49,767 nucleotides of DNA from Oscillospiraceae bacterium (GCA_020025655.1 JAHHRR010000010.1:1-49767), one strand, 5' to 3'. Shown: positions 41,026 through 49,551, counted from the first letter of the stretch. Numbers and translations: made by a program. Notes: generated by a model not told the origin, from the letters alone.

Positions 41026-42540
41026 TTATTTATTATTATACATTTCAGTCAATCTTACTCGATTGATTTTTCTGTTGGCAGTAAGCGGCATTTCATCCAG
41101 CTTTACTATCTTATTGGGCAGCATATAACGAGGGAGTCTGGGTTTTGCAGCTGCGGTAAGCTCAGCAGGGCTGACCTCACCCACATAATACAGAACGATT
41201 TTCTTTTTTGCAGAATCATATATGCAGGCTGCAAGCTGAACACCGGGCAGCATATTGATGTTAATTTCAACCTCGCCCAGTTCAACTCTGTGGCCCATGT
41301 GCTTGATCTGATGATCCTTGCGGGACATGAACAGCAGTTCTCCATGCTCGTTGAACTTGCCGATGTCACCGGTTCTGTAAATAAGCTCGGGATATGCTGA
41401 ATTTAAAGGATTCTGAGTAAATGCGGCAGCGGTGCGCTCAGGGTCGTTATAGTAGCCGAGCGTAACAGCTGTACCTCTTACGCAGATTTCTCCCTCTTCG
41501 CCTTCTCCTGCCGGTACATTTCCTTCCTTCAGAAGAAGGATTTCTCTGTTGGGGAAAGGTTTTCCGATAGGAATTATCTCATTATCCTCAAAGTCTCTTT
41601 CAACATGGTAGTAGCAGCACATACCGGTGCATTCAGTAGGCCCGTAGAGGTTTGTAAATCTGGCATTGGGCAGAGCCTGCTGCCAGAGTCTGAGCTGCTT
41701 TACAGGGAAAAGCTCGCTTCCGAATGCAACCGTATGGAGGTATTCGGGTTTAAGCTCCTTGAAGGTTCCGAAGGCACTGACCATAGTAAGTGCCGAAACA
41801 ACCCAGCATATAGTGTTGATTTTATGTTCGTTGAGATACTCCACAAGTGCTGTGGGGATTGAAAACAGCTTTTTGGGAATGATATAGGCTGTTGCTCCGA
41901 ACTTCAGTGTAGGATAAATTTCCTTTAGGCAGGCATCAAAATAAAGCGGTGTCTGGTTTCCGAAAACTGTGTTTTCGTTGAAGTCAAGGATTTCAGACAG
42001 CTGTTCGATATAGTCTATTACCGATCTGTGGCAGGCGGCAACACCCTTTGGTATGCCGGTGGAGCCGGAGGTAAAGACAATATAGATAGGGTCAATATCA
42101 AGTGCATTGCGGTGGATAGTGCTGAGAGCTTCATCATTCTCCTGAGCTTTTATAACATCCTCATAGAGAACGACCTCTGCACCGTTAAGCTCAAAGCCTG
42201 CGGCATTTTCACGGGTATAGTCATCGCAGATTATAAGCGGAGACTGTACATTATTTAAAATAAGCTGAATTCTTCCTGCGGGCATTTCCTCGTCCACAGG
42301 TACATAGAAGCAGCCGCCGGAGATTACTCCGAGGAAAGCCGAAATTTCTTCCGGCCCTCTTTTCATAAAAATTACAACAGGCTTCTTATAGATATTCTTT
42401 TCATGCAGGAAACTGCCAATGGCTCTGCTTCTGTGATAAACCTGTTCAAAAGTCAGAGAAACTTCCCCGTCGGAATATGCTGTCTTCTGGGGGCATTTTC
42501 CCACTATATCATATAGATAGTTTAAAACATTATTCTGCAT
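41026..42540 (-). CDS. Amino-acid adenylation enzyme, DltA-like
   Basis: This 504-residue protein is a complete stand-alone adenylation enzyme. A3 reads VFTSGSTGIPKG, A5 NLYGPTECTG, A7 YRTGDIG, A8 GHRVELGEVE, and A10 NRKINR with the catalytic Lys. An Asp in YFDACLKEIY fits the alpha-amino group contact. DltA for D-alanine has a Cys in an LFCGE segment (Cys269 in Bacillus cereus); here it reads AFGSE, with Gly. So the substrate may differ from D-alanine. It is 20 bases downstream of a lipoprotein gene and upstream of the carrier-protein gene. AGGAG precedes the ATG. Confidence 0.88.
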   Translation of the reverse strand: MQNNVLNYLYDIVGKCPQKTAYSDGEVSLTFEQVYHRSRAIGSFLHEKNIYKKPVVIFMKRGPEEISAFLGVISGGCFYVPVDEEMPAGRIQLILNNVQSPLIICDDYTRENAAGFELNGAEVVLYEDVIKAQENDEALSTIHRNALDIDPIYIVFTSGSTGIPKGVAACHRSVIDYIEQLSEILDFNENTVFGNQTPLYFDACLKEIYPTLKFGATAYIIPKKLFSIPTALVEYLNEHKINTICWVVSALTMVSAFGTFKELKPEYLHTVAFGSELFPVKQLRLWQQALPNARFTNLYGPTECTGMCCYYHVERDFEDNEIIPIGKPFPNREILLLKEGNVPAGEGEEGEICVRGTAVTLGYYNDPERTAAAFTQNPLNSAYPELIYRTGDIGKFNEHGELLFMSRKDHQIKHMGHRVELGEVEININMLPGVQLAACIYDSAKKKIVLYYVGEVSPAELTAAAKPRLPRYMLPNKIVKLDEMPLTANRKINRVRLTEMYNNK

Positions 42541-42560
42541 ATCCGCTCCTGAGCCTTATA

Positions 42561-43079
42561 TTATGCGTTCAGGTTGGTTAAAGAGAAATAGGTAACAGAA
42601 ATAACAACACCGTCGTTAAAGAGAATGGAAAGCTGAGCATCGCCGTCTTTATAGGTGTACTCGCCCAGAACATCCTCAAAGTCCTCACCGTATGCAGCAA
42701 CAACTTCCTCAGTGGTAGAGCCGATCTTGATGCCCTCGGGAGTTGCAGCAGTCTCATCAAGCAGACGGATGCTGGAAATGCGATCAATATCACCGTCGGG
42801 ATAGGTTATGATTTCAACATTGCCGTAGGTATAGGTCTTGTCAAGGCCGTCAAATGCGCAGCTCTTTGCTTCAAAATAGCTGTCCTCTTCGCCGAGCTTC
42901 TCGTGAAGGGGTGCAAAGTCGGCATTAACTGCAAGCTGGGTTCCGTTAAGGTCAAAGACAAACTTGCTGTTTGCTGCGGATTCCTCAGCGGGAGTTTCTT
43001 CTGCAGGTGCCTTGCTGCCGCAGGCGCAAAGTGAAAGAGCCATCATAAGTACAAGTGTAAGTGCAATAAATTTTTTCAT
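42561..43079 (-). CDS. Small exported lipoprotein of unknown function
   Basis: The 172-residue product begins with a signal peptide and lipobox (MKKFIALTLVLMMALSLCAC), so it should be lipid-anchored at the outer membrane face. An acidic linker with AEETPAEES follows, then a compact domain of about 125 residues containing GIKIGSTTEEVVAAYG, a pattern resembling small beta-rich lipoproteins. I do not recognise the family with certainty. Start is the ATG after GAGGAAAAAC; nine upstream codons are in frame but have no site. It seems to be in the operon, since only 20 bases separate it from the adenylation gene. Confidence 0.78.
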   Translation of the reverse strand: MKKFIALTLVLMMALSLCACGSKAPAEETPAEESAANSKFVFDLNGTQLAVNADFAPLHEKLGEEDSYFEAKSCAFDGLDKTYTYGNVEIITYPDGDIDRISSIRLLDETAATPEGIKIGSTTEEVVAAYGEDFEDVLGEYTYKDGDAQLSILFNDGVVISVTYFSLTNLNA

Positions 43080-43146
43080 GTTTTTCCTCTTTTCAAATTT
43101 AAACATTGTTTGAAGCTAATTTTGGTTTACTCAATAAGTCTCTTAT

Positions 43147-43172
43147 CTCCCCCGACCCTAAGGCCGGAGGAG
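43147..43172 (-). repeat. Hairpin between transglutaminase-like and lipoprotein genes
   Basis: 8-pair stem (CTCCCCCG with CGGAGGAG, one wobble) and a 10-base loop, without T tract. It probably does not end transcription fully. Confidence 0.45.
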
Positions 43173-43209
43173 CATAGATTTTCATATATGTAAATTAAAT
43201 TCAGCCGAA

Positions 43210-44205
43210 TCAGCTTGCCCGCTCGGGCAGGATGGAACCATCAAAGGTGTAATAGTTGGGATAGCCAACCATATTGACAGTATCTCTTGTATAGTTTTCC
43301 GCCTGCTGGTCTGTAAACATAAAGCTCACAAACTGAGGCATTTTGCCGCCACGGGGTGTAGCATCGAAATGATACCAGCCGTCGCCGCAGTTTACAAGGT
43401 TCCACCAGTGGTCTGAGGTATCACATACTCTGCGAACCTCAAGGTTGTCAATTCCCGCAACAGTAAGAAGTGCTCTTGCTGCTGCATAATAGGAGTAGCA
43501 GTCACCCATTCTTGTGGAAATTGCGTCTATTGCCGCAATGCGGTAGTTGGATTTATCGGAGGTACCCATATACCTTATCTTTCCCTGAACAAAGTCAAAA
43601 ATAGCTCTTGCCTTTTCTTTCTTTGTCATGGTGTCATTGGTAATGGAGTTCAAAACCTCCTGAGCCGCCTCATCCAGCATTTTGTCGCCGGTCTGGCGGT
43701 TGAATGCAGCTTCATTATAAAAAGCATATCCGGTTTCATCTACGCAGTTTTCAAGCGGAGTAATATTCTGCACCTCTGCTTCCAGAAGATTCTTACGGTC
43801 CTCACCGGGCAGCTCGGCAATCTCATCGGGAGCTTCCGTTCCATCGCCCTGGCTTATATTAACATCTGCTTCCGAAGCGCCTTCGGGCAGTTCTGCGATG
43901 TCTACACCTTCGCCTTCTGCCGGAGTCTCCGGAGTGGGCAGGGGTGAGCTTTCGTGGCTTTCTTCCGGAACTTCCTCAGGAACCTCAGCGGGAACCTCCT
44001 CCGGTATTATACCTGCACCTACCGGATTTCCCGGATAAGCGGTACTGAAGAAAACAGCCATTACGATTACATACACCGCAAGTATTAACTGGAATACCTT
44101 TTTAACAGGTGACACAGCATTCTTCTCTTTATGCTCAGATTCACCTGCTTTCTTAATCTGGGCATTTTCAGGCTTCGGAATCACAACGACCATCTCCTTT
44201 TCCAT
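43210..44205 (-). CDS. Membrane-anchored transglutaminase-like protein
   Basis: The 331-residue protein has a cytoplasmic start, one membrane segment (about 36-57) and an acidic Pro/Glu/Val-rich linker (about 65-140). A C-terminal transglutaminase-like domain carries Cys in GDCYSYYAAARALL near 236, His in DHWWNLVNCGDGWYHFD and a following Asp, which form the catalytic triad. It should act at the cell surface on peptides or wall material; many relatives are peptidases. The start is uncertain: the ATG at 44205 has no ribosome site and is 24 bases from the transcription start, while GGAG lies inside before a GTG at 44182-44184. A probable 131-base spacing links it to the Dlt-like genes. Confidence 0.82.
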   Translation of the reverse strand: MEKEMVVVIPKPENAQIKKAGESEHKEKNAVSPVKKVFQLILAVYVIVMAVFFSTAYPGNPVGAGIIPEEVPAEVPEEVPEESHESSPLPTPETPAEGEGVDIAELPEGASEADVNISQGDGTEAPDEIAELPGEDRKNLLEAEVQNITPLENCVDETGYAFYNEAAFNRQTGDKMLDEAAQEVLNSITNDTMTKKEKARAIFDFVQGKIRYMGTSDKSNYRIAAIDAISTRMGDCYSYYAAARALLTVAGIDNLEVRRVCDTSDHWWNLVNCGDGWYHFDATPRGGKMPQFVSFMFTDQQAENYTRDTVNMVGYPNYYTFDGSILPERAS

Positions 44206-44210
44206 ATAAT

Positions 44211-44233
44211 TAACGCATTGTATAATAGCGTTA
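44211..44233 (-). promoter_or_regulatory. Dyad repeat, copy 1, over the transcription start
   Basis: TAACGC-11 bases-GCGTTA. It covers the expected start of the transglutaminase transcript. The copy at 44277-44300 has the same half-sites and a similar core (AACGCAyTGTAT). Confidence 0.55.
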
Positions 44234-44235
44234 AT

Positions 44236-44263
44236 ATTATAGACTAATTTTATTATTAGTCAA
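44236..44263 (-). promoter_or_regulatory. Promoter of the transglutaminase/Dlt-like operon
   Basis: TTGACT (44258-44263), 16-base spacer, TATAAT (44236-44241). The spacer contains a perfect dyad GACTAAT/ATTAGTC (44242-44248, 44255-44261). Confidence 0.75.
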
Positions 44264-44276
44264 GCCTATATACTCT

Positions 44277-44300
44277 CAACGCACTGTATTTACAGCGTTA
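44277..44300 (-). promoter_or_regulatory. Dyad repeat, copy 2, upstream of the -35 box
   Basis: AACGC-12 bases-GCGTTA (44278-44300). It has the same half-sites as copy 1, with the promoter lying between the two copies. Confidence 0.55.
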
Positions 44301-44467
44301 TTTTTCATTCCTCGTTTTATTTTTACATCTAGGGGACGGCACTAAAATAACAGCGTTTAATTTTAATTGCCGATAGTATAAAAATATCAAATATTATTAT
44401 ATTCTACAAGGTTTCTTAAGCTTATTTAAGAAATGGACAATGAATTTTTACATATTCTATGATTTTC
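44301..44467. other. AT-rich gap between operons
   Basis: No gene is seen. It contains a perfect 8-base dyad TTTCTTAA/TTAAGAAA (44412-44419, 44426-44433) and a short GGGGACGGCAC stretch (44332-44342). Confidence 0.6.
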
Positions 44468-44500
44468 ACATAAAAAGCAGAGCCATACGGCTCTGCTTTT
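44468..44500 (-). terminator. Terminator of the importer operon
   Basis: 12-pair stem (44473-44484 and 44489-44500, ATAC loop) then T residues on the minus strand. It overlaps the stop codon of the last ATPase gene. Confidence 0.92.
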
Positions 44501-45233
44501 ATTCGACCGCAGACAAAAGCTGCTTTGTATATTCGTGCTGAGGATTATTATATATCTCTTCTATGCTTCCCTGCTCCACAATTTTTCCGTCCTTCATCAC
44601 AAGAACTCTGTCGCAGAGCTGGTACACCACATTCAGGTCATGGCTTATAAAGAGGTAGCTCAGATCAAGCTCCCTGCGAAGTCTCTTTAAAAGCTTCAGT
44701 ATCTGAGCCTGAATAGTAACATCAAGTGCGCTCACAGGTTCATCGGCAATAAGGAATTTGGGCTGCTGTATAAGCGCAACTGCAATAGAAACTCTTTGCC
44801 GCTGACCGCCGGAAAGCTCATGCGGCTTTGCCTCAAGGCACTCATCTGGAAGCTCCACAAGCTTGAGCATTTCAAGCACCCTTGCTTTGCGCTCCTCCTT
44901 ATTCTTAACACCCATTATTCTCAGGGGTTCCTCCATTATCCATGAAACAGGATACGCAGGATTAAGCGAGCTGTACGGGTTTTGAAAAATCATCTGAGGC
45001 CGCTCTGAATAGTGGACTATTCTGCCGGATTCAGGCTTGACCATTCCCAGAATGAGCTTTGCAAGAGTGGATTTTCCTGTACCGGATTCACCCACAAGCC
45101 CGAGAATCTCGCCTTTTCCCACCTCAAAGCTCACATCGTGGAGAACCTCTTCATAGGGGCCGTGTTTTAAAAAGCCGCCTGCCTGATAACCTCCAGACAG
45201 ATGTTCAACAGATAAAACAAGTTCTCTTTCCAT
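44499..45233 (-). CDS. ABC importer ATPase 2, NikE/OppF class
   Basis: This 244-residue ATPase has Walker A GLVGESGTGKSTLAK near residue 42-56, the signature LSGGQRQRVSIA near 140-151 and Walker B FLIADEPVSALD near 160-171. It lacks the long C-terminal oligopeptide-transporter extension of OppF (about 310-330 residues), so its size matches NikE/CntF. It is the last gene of the operon, and its start overlaps the stop of the first ATPase gene by one base. Its stop lies in the terminator stem. Confidence 0.9.
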   Translation of the reverse strand: MERELVLSVEHLSGGYQAGGFLKHGPYEEVLHDVSFEVGKGEILGLVGESGTGKSTLAKLILGMVKPESGRIVHYSERPQMIFQNPYSSLNPAYPVSWIMEEPLRIMGVKNKEERKARVLEMLKLVELPDECLEAKPHELSGGQRQRVSIAVALIQQPKFLIADEPVSALDVTIQAQILKLLKRLRRELDLSYLFISHDLNVVYQLCDRVLVMKDGKIVEQGSIEEIYNNPQHEYTKQLLSAVE

Positions 45234-46021
45234 TATTCTTCCCTCCGCTCCCGGGTAGGGATTGCGTCTATCAGCTTTTTGGTATATTCATGCCTGGGGT
45301 TATAGAAAACATCATCTGTATTTCCGCTTTCCACAATTACGCCCCTCTGCATAACCGCAACTTTCTTGCACAGCTTTCTTACCACGTTCAGATCATGGCT
45401 TATAAAGAGCATTGAAATGCCTGACTCAGCATTCAGCTTTTTCAGCAGCTCCAGAATCTGTGCCTGAACGGTAATGTCCAGTGCTGTTGTCGGCTCATCC
45501 AGAAGCAGAAGCTCCGGCTTTGCAACAACAGCTGCCGCAATCATAGCCCTCTGGCACATACCGCCGGAAAGCTCATGGGGATACTTGCCGTATACTTCCT
45601 CGGGATTATGCAGTTCAACAGCTTTCAAAGCCTCGATTGCAAGTGCTTTTCTCTCTTTTGGTTTTAAATCGGTGTGAATTTTTAAAGTTTCCTCTACCTG
45701 AGGGCCTATTTTCATAAGCGGATCCATTGCGTTCATAGGTTCCTGAAAAACAACGCCTATTTTTCTGCCCTGAACGGTTCTGAGGATTGAGCGGTCAGCA
45801 TGGAGAAGCTCTTTTCCGTCAAGCAGTATCTCGCCTGAGTAATCGCACTGACGTCTGGGCAGAAGTCCCGCAACAGACATGGCCGTAACAGTCTTTCCTG
45901 AGCCGGATTCGCCCACAAGCCCCATAATTTCGCCCTCTTCTATTTTAAGGCTCACACCTGCCACCGCATCACGGCTTCGGTTATGGAAGCGTACTCTTAA
46001 ATCCTTGATTTCCAGCATCAA
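45233..46021 (-). CDS. ABC importer ATPase 1, NikD/OppD class
   Basis: This 262-residue ATPase has Walker A GLVGESGSGKTVTAM near 34-48, signature LSGGMCQRAMIAA near 148-160, Walker B LLLLDEPTTALD near 169-180 and switch His in FISHDLNVV. It begins MMLEIKDLRVRFHNRSRDAV and ends with a truncated version of the oligopeptide C-terminal motif (YNPRHEYTKKLIDAIP). The size again favours the NikD/CntD class. It overlaps oppC-like gene by four bases, so translation is coupled. Confidence 0.9.
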   Translation of the reverse strand: MMLEIKDLRVRFHNRSRDAVAGVSLKIEEGEIMGLVGESGSGKTVTAMSVAGLLPRRQCDYSGEILLDGKELLHADRSILRTVQGRKIGVVFQEPMNAMDPLMKIGPQVEETLKIHTDLKPKERKALAIEALKAVELHNPEEVYGKYPHELSGGMCQRAMIAAAVVAKPELLLLDEPTTALDITVQAQILELLKKLNAESGISMLFISHDLNVVRKLCKKVAVMQRGVIVESGNTDDVFYNPRHEYTKKLIDAIPTRERREE

Positions 46022-46824
46022 AGTGTCTCCTTACCACGGCGCTGAAGGCCCTCGCCTATAAGACCTACGCCGAATATTACAGCAACAATAACTCCGCCTG
46101 TAAACAGGGCATACCACGGAGCAAGTCTGAGCATTCCCTGAGCCTCTGAGAGCATATAGCCCAAAGATGCATCAGGCGGATGAATGCCTATTCCGAGATA
46201 ACTCATTGATGCTTCTGCCAGAACGGCGTTGTTAAATCCGATAGTAATTGCCGGCAGAAGAACTGACAGTGTATTGGGCAGCATATGCACAAGCAGGATT
46301 CTAAGCGGATTTGCGCCCATAAGGCGAACGCTTTTAATATAGTTAACATCTCTTATTGATGCAAAAGCTGTCCTTGTTACTCTGGCAAAGCTGGGGATGA
46401 AAACTATTCCCAGCGCAAGTATAACATTATATTTACCGCCGCCTGTAACGCCTACAATAACAAGAGCCAGCAGCACACTGGGAAATGCAGTCAGCGCATC
46501 ATTCAGGCGCATAAGCACTTCGTCCACAATGCCGCCGAAATATCCGGTAAGTGCGCCTATCACAGTACCGGCAACAGCACCTATCATAACTGTGCATATT
46601 GATATTAAAATAGTAGAACCTGCACCTTCCAGAACTCTGCTGAAAATATCACGGCCGAAGTTGTCGGTTCCCATGATGTGCTGCAATGAGGGCGGGTCAA
46701 ATTTAGGACCTGTCATCATGGCAGTAGGATCATAAGGCTTCCAGAAAAAGCCCACTATCACAAACACAGCAATAATTCCTGTGAGTATATAACCTGCCGT
46801 AAGGTAGCCGTTTCTTTTTTTCAC
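46018..46824 (-). CDS. ABC importer permease 2, NikC/OppC class
   Basis: This 268-residue membrane protein has about six hydrophobic segments and the binding-protein-dependent transport motif of the EAA loop (RVTRTAFASIRDVNYIKSVRLMGANPLR in outline, near 150-177). N-terminal KRNGYLTAGYILTGIIAVF is hydrophobic. It contains MGTDNFGRDIFSR near 50-62, a hallmark of OppC/DppC/NikC permeases. It overlaps both neighbours by four bases. Confidence 0.92.
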   Translation of the reverse strand: MKKRNGYLTAGYILTGIIAVFVIVGFFWKPYDPTAMMTGPKFDPPSLQHIMGTDNFGRDIFSRVLEGAGSTILISICTVMIGAVAGTVIGALTGYFGGIVDEVLMRLNDALTAFPSVLLALVIVGVTGGGKYNVILALGIVFIPSFARVTRTAFASIRDVNYIKSVRLMGANPLRILLVHMLPNTLSVLLPAITIGFNNAVLAEASMSYLGIGIHPPDASLGYMLSEAQGMLRLAPWYALFTGGVIVAVIFGVGLIGEGLQRRGKETL

Positions 46825-47774
46825 TTGCGGTCACCTCCGAGTTTAAGTCTGGGGTCGATATACTGATTTATGATATCTGCAAGCATACCTATAAAAACAA
46901 CCCAGAATGCAAGTATAACAACAAGAGCCAGTACCACCGGAAAATCTCTGTCGGCAATACTTGCAACAAGCAGTCGGCCCAGACCGGGGATTGCGAAAAC
47001 CTGCTCCACCACAACGCTTGCAGCCACGATTTCAGCCATAGTCTGTGCAAGGAAGGTTACAACCGGTACAAGTGAGTTTTTAAGAACGTGACGGCTCAAA
47101 ACTTTAGGTCTGTCATTACCACGTGAAATGGCTGTGCGCACATAGCCTTTGGACAGCTCATTTTGAATAGTGCTGCGAAGCATTTTCATAGTCATGGCAA
47201 TTCTGGGAATTGCGATTGCGATTGCAGCATACATAAGATATCCAACGGAACCCCAGAAATTCTCTTTAAGTCCGGGAAATTGTCCGTGATTGTACCAGTG
47301 CAGCACTATGCTGAATATCCATGTAAGCAGAACGCCTGTAAAAAACGGCGGAACTGCCATAAAGAACTGGGTGATACTGCTCCAGAGTCCGTCTTTTACG
47401 CCTGTGTTATAGCGTGATGACCTCACTCCAAGGGGAATGGACACCACAATAATAAGCATAAAGCTCAATATGCTCAGGCACAGTGTAACGCCGAGTTTCG
47501 GTGCAATAAGCTGCCATATCGGCTGATTGTACCGGAGCGATGTACCTATATCTCCGGTAAAGAAGCCGAAGAACCAGTCAAAATATCTTGTCAGGAACGG
47601 TCTGTTCAGCCCCATTTGTTCTTCCAGCGCTGCTATTTCCTCAGCTGTACCCTGTGTACCCAGCATCGTATCCGCTGCGCTGCCTGATATAAGTTCAAAT
47701 GCCGCAAACGCCAAAAAGGAGACGATAACCATGGTGCAAAGCAGCATAAAAATTCTTTTTACTGCATATTTCAC
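46821..47774 (-). CDS. ABC importer permease 1, NikB/OppB class
   Basis: This 317-residue membrane protein has about six hydrophobic segments. The EAA-loop region reads KGYVRTAISRGNDRPKVLSRHVLKN-type (about 210-235). The N-terminal MKYAVKRIFMLLCTMVIVSF and the FFTGDIGTSLRYNQPI region (71-86) match OppB/NikB. It precedes oppC with a four-base overlap. The substrate-binding protein gene lies 77 bases upstream. Confidence 0.92.
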   Translation of the reverse strand: MKYAVKRIFMLLCTMVIVSFLAFAAFELISGSAADTMLGTQGTAEEIAALEEQMGLNRPFLTRYFDWFFGFFTGDIGTSLRYNQPIWQLIAPKLGVTLCLSILSFMLIIVVSIPLGVRSSRYNTGVKDGLWSSITQFFMAVPPFFTGVLLTWIFSIVLHWYNHGQFPGLKENFWGSVGYLMYAAIAIAIPRIAMTMKMLRSTIQNELSKGYVRTAISRGNDRPKVLSRHVLKNSLVPVVTFLAQTMAEIVAASVVVEQVFAIPGLGRLLVASIADRDFPVVLALVVILAFWVVFIGMLADIINQYIDPRLKLGGDRK

Positions 47775-47851
47775 GGCCTACGCCTCCTCTCCGGGATTAC
47801 GGTAAAAATTACCGCAATTCATTTATTTATCTACACTCTTTTTTTATTTAT

Positions 47852-49402
47852 TTACTCTGCCCAGTGCAGGCCTGCCATATCCAATGCATAAATAGGATAG
47901 AAGCGAACGCCCTCAAGTCCCTTGCGGACAGCCACAAGGTCAGCGGGAGCCTGAATATATACATTCGCCGCATTCTCTGCCATATCACGCTGAGCCTGAT
48001 TATAAAGCTCTGTACGCTTGGCATCATCAGCTGCAGCCATTGCCTCACTGATCAGGCGGTCATATTCTTTGCTCTCGTAGTTAACAAAGTTCTTGCCATG
48101 CTCAGACTGGAAACGTTCAAGCATAGCTCTTGCAGTCATAGTGTGTGCATCAAGACCTGTAATAGTAGCCTGAAAATCACGGCCCTTGTACACTTCACTT
48201 ACCCATGTAGCCCATTCAACGGGTTTAAGCTCAACATTTATACCGATTTCCTTATACTGGTTTGCAATTACCTGAGCAGTATCAACGTGCTGGGGATAGT
48301 TGGAAGGAACGGTAATTGTCATGTTAAAACCGTCAGGATATCCGGCTTCTGCCAGAAGTTCCTTTGCCTTTTCTACATCATAGGGATAGATGTCTACCAG
48401 AGTTTCATCGAAATATCTGCTCAGTGCAGGATACATACTGGAGCCGACAATGGTGCCGTATCCGTCAAAGGCAAGGTCTATAATCTGCTGGCGGTCAGTA
48501 CCGTAGCAGAGAGCCTGACGCACAAGCTCGTTATCAAAAGGTGCAACCTTGTTGTTGATATAAAGAGCCTGAACCAGAGCCATAGCTCCCTCTACAATCT
48601 GGAACTCATCACCAAGCTGTGCCGCCTGAACGGTAGGCAGGTGGTTGCAGAAATCAATTGCACCTGACTGCTGAGAAAGAACCATGCTGTCGGCATTCTC
48701 GATTATTTTAAATGTAACCTTATCCAGATATGCAGGCTCGCCCCAGTATTCATCAAATTTTTCAAGAACTATGCTGTCCTGAGCTGCACGGCTTACAAAG
48801 CGGAAAGGTCCTGTACCAACAGGTGCAGTAGCCTGTTCGGTGTAATCGGCAGGAACTATTGCGGCAGTCATATAATTCAAAAACTCTCCGTCGGGGTGTG
48901 ACAGGGTGAGAGCAACACTGTGTTCATCTAATGCTTCGATCTTTTCAATAATACCCAGTGCAGGCTCGGCAATGATGCCTGCCTCGTCGGGAGTTGAGCA
49001 GCGCTCTATTGAATAGACCACATCCTCAGCAGTGACGTTCTCTCCGTTGTGGTATTTGACACCCTCACGAAGAGTGAATGTATAGGTCAGCTGATCCTCA
49101 GATACGGCTACGCTTTCGGCAACTGCGGGTACAAGCTCACCCTCGGGAGTGGGCTTCATCAGGCCTTCAAACACATTGAACATTACTTCACGGGTTCCAG
49201 CACTGGAGCCTGCTGCATGGGGGTCAAGACTCTCTGCCAGATCATTTGCAATACCTACTGTAATTTCGTTGGTTTTTGCTGCAGGAGAGCTGCTTTCCGC
49301 AGGAGTACTCTCGTCACCCTGTTCTGCAGGCGCACCGCAGCCGGCTAATATTCCGGTCAGCATAAGTGCAGCCATGAGAATCGCTGTTATTCTTTTTTTC
49401 AT
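47852..49402 (-). CDS. Substrate-binding lipoprotein of a NikA/OppA-class ABC importer
   Basis: This 516-residue SBP_bac_5 protein has a lipoprotein signal (MKKRITAILMAALMLTGILAGC, lipobox LAGC). The mature part contains LREGVKYHNGENVTAEDVVYS in outline near 105-125 and ends EGVRFYPIYALDMAGLHWAE. It captures peptides, nickel-chelate or opine metallophore outside the cell; the sizes of all five subunits match Nik/Cnt more than Opp. No specific metal ligand pattern is certain. I start at ATG 49402 after AAAGGAA; an ATG pair six codons upstream lacks a site. A long structured leader precedes it. Confidence 0.9.
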   Translation of the reverse strand: MKKRITAILMAALMLTGILAGCGAPAEQGDESTPAESSSPAAKTNEITVGIANDLAESLDPHAAGSSAGTREVMFNVFEGLMKPTPEGELVPAVAESVAVSEDQLTYTFTLREGVKYHNGENVTAEDVVYSIERCSTPDEAGIIAEPALGIIEKIEALDEHSVALTLSHPDGEFLNYMTAAIVPADYTEQATAPVGTGPFRFVSRAAQDSIVLEKFDEYWGEPAYLDKVTFKIIENADSMVLSQQSGAIDFCNHLPTVQAAQLGDEFQIVEGAMALVQALYINNKVAPFDNELVRQALCYGTDRQQIIDLAFDGYGTIVGSSMYPALSRYFDETLVDIYPYDVEKAKELLAEAGYPDGFNMTITVPSNYPQHVDTAQVIANQYKEIGINVELKPVEWATWVSEVYKGRDFQATITGLDAHTMTARAMLERFQSEHGKNFVNYESKEYDRLISEAMAAADDAKRTELYNQAQRDMAENAANVYIQAPADLVAVRKGLEGVRFYPIYALDMAGLHWAE

Positions 49403-49545
49403 GTTTTTTCCTTTCATCACCGCCCGTTGTTTTTGGAGGGTCGGTGTGCGGCGGTTATACCGCCAAAAATATTTTCCCGGTGTTCCGGCAGCATAATTTA
49501 CTGTAAGGTGACATCCTTCGTGGTATGTCCCATATTACTATGCTA
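49403..49545 (-). promoter_or_regulatory. Long hairpin-rich leader of the importer operon
   Basis: About 140 bases lie between the expected start and the ATG. They hold the stems GGCGGT/ACCGCC (49450-49455, 49459-49464), a GACAT/ATGTC stem near 49509-49531 and a CCGG/CCGG stem near 49478-49489. None matches a riboswitch I recognise. Confidence 0.4.
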
Positions 49546-49551
49546 GTGCTT

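Noticed and set aside
43080..43209. Separate promoter for the lipoprotein/Dlt-like genes
   Set aside because: I found no convincing -35/-10 pair, so I treat the transglutaminase gene as probably cotranscribed.
44330..44350. TAGGGGACGGCAC stretch, like pieces of REP-type elements in Firmicutes
   Set aside because: It occurs once in the window with no transposase or matching partner.
47864..48667. Plus-strand open frame of 267 codons
   Set aside because: It is the antisense shadow of the substrate-binding protein gene and lacks any family pattern.
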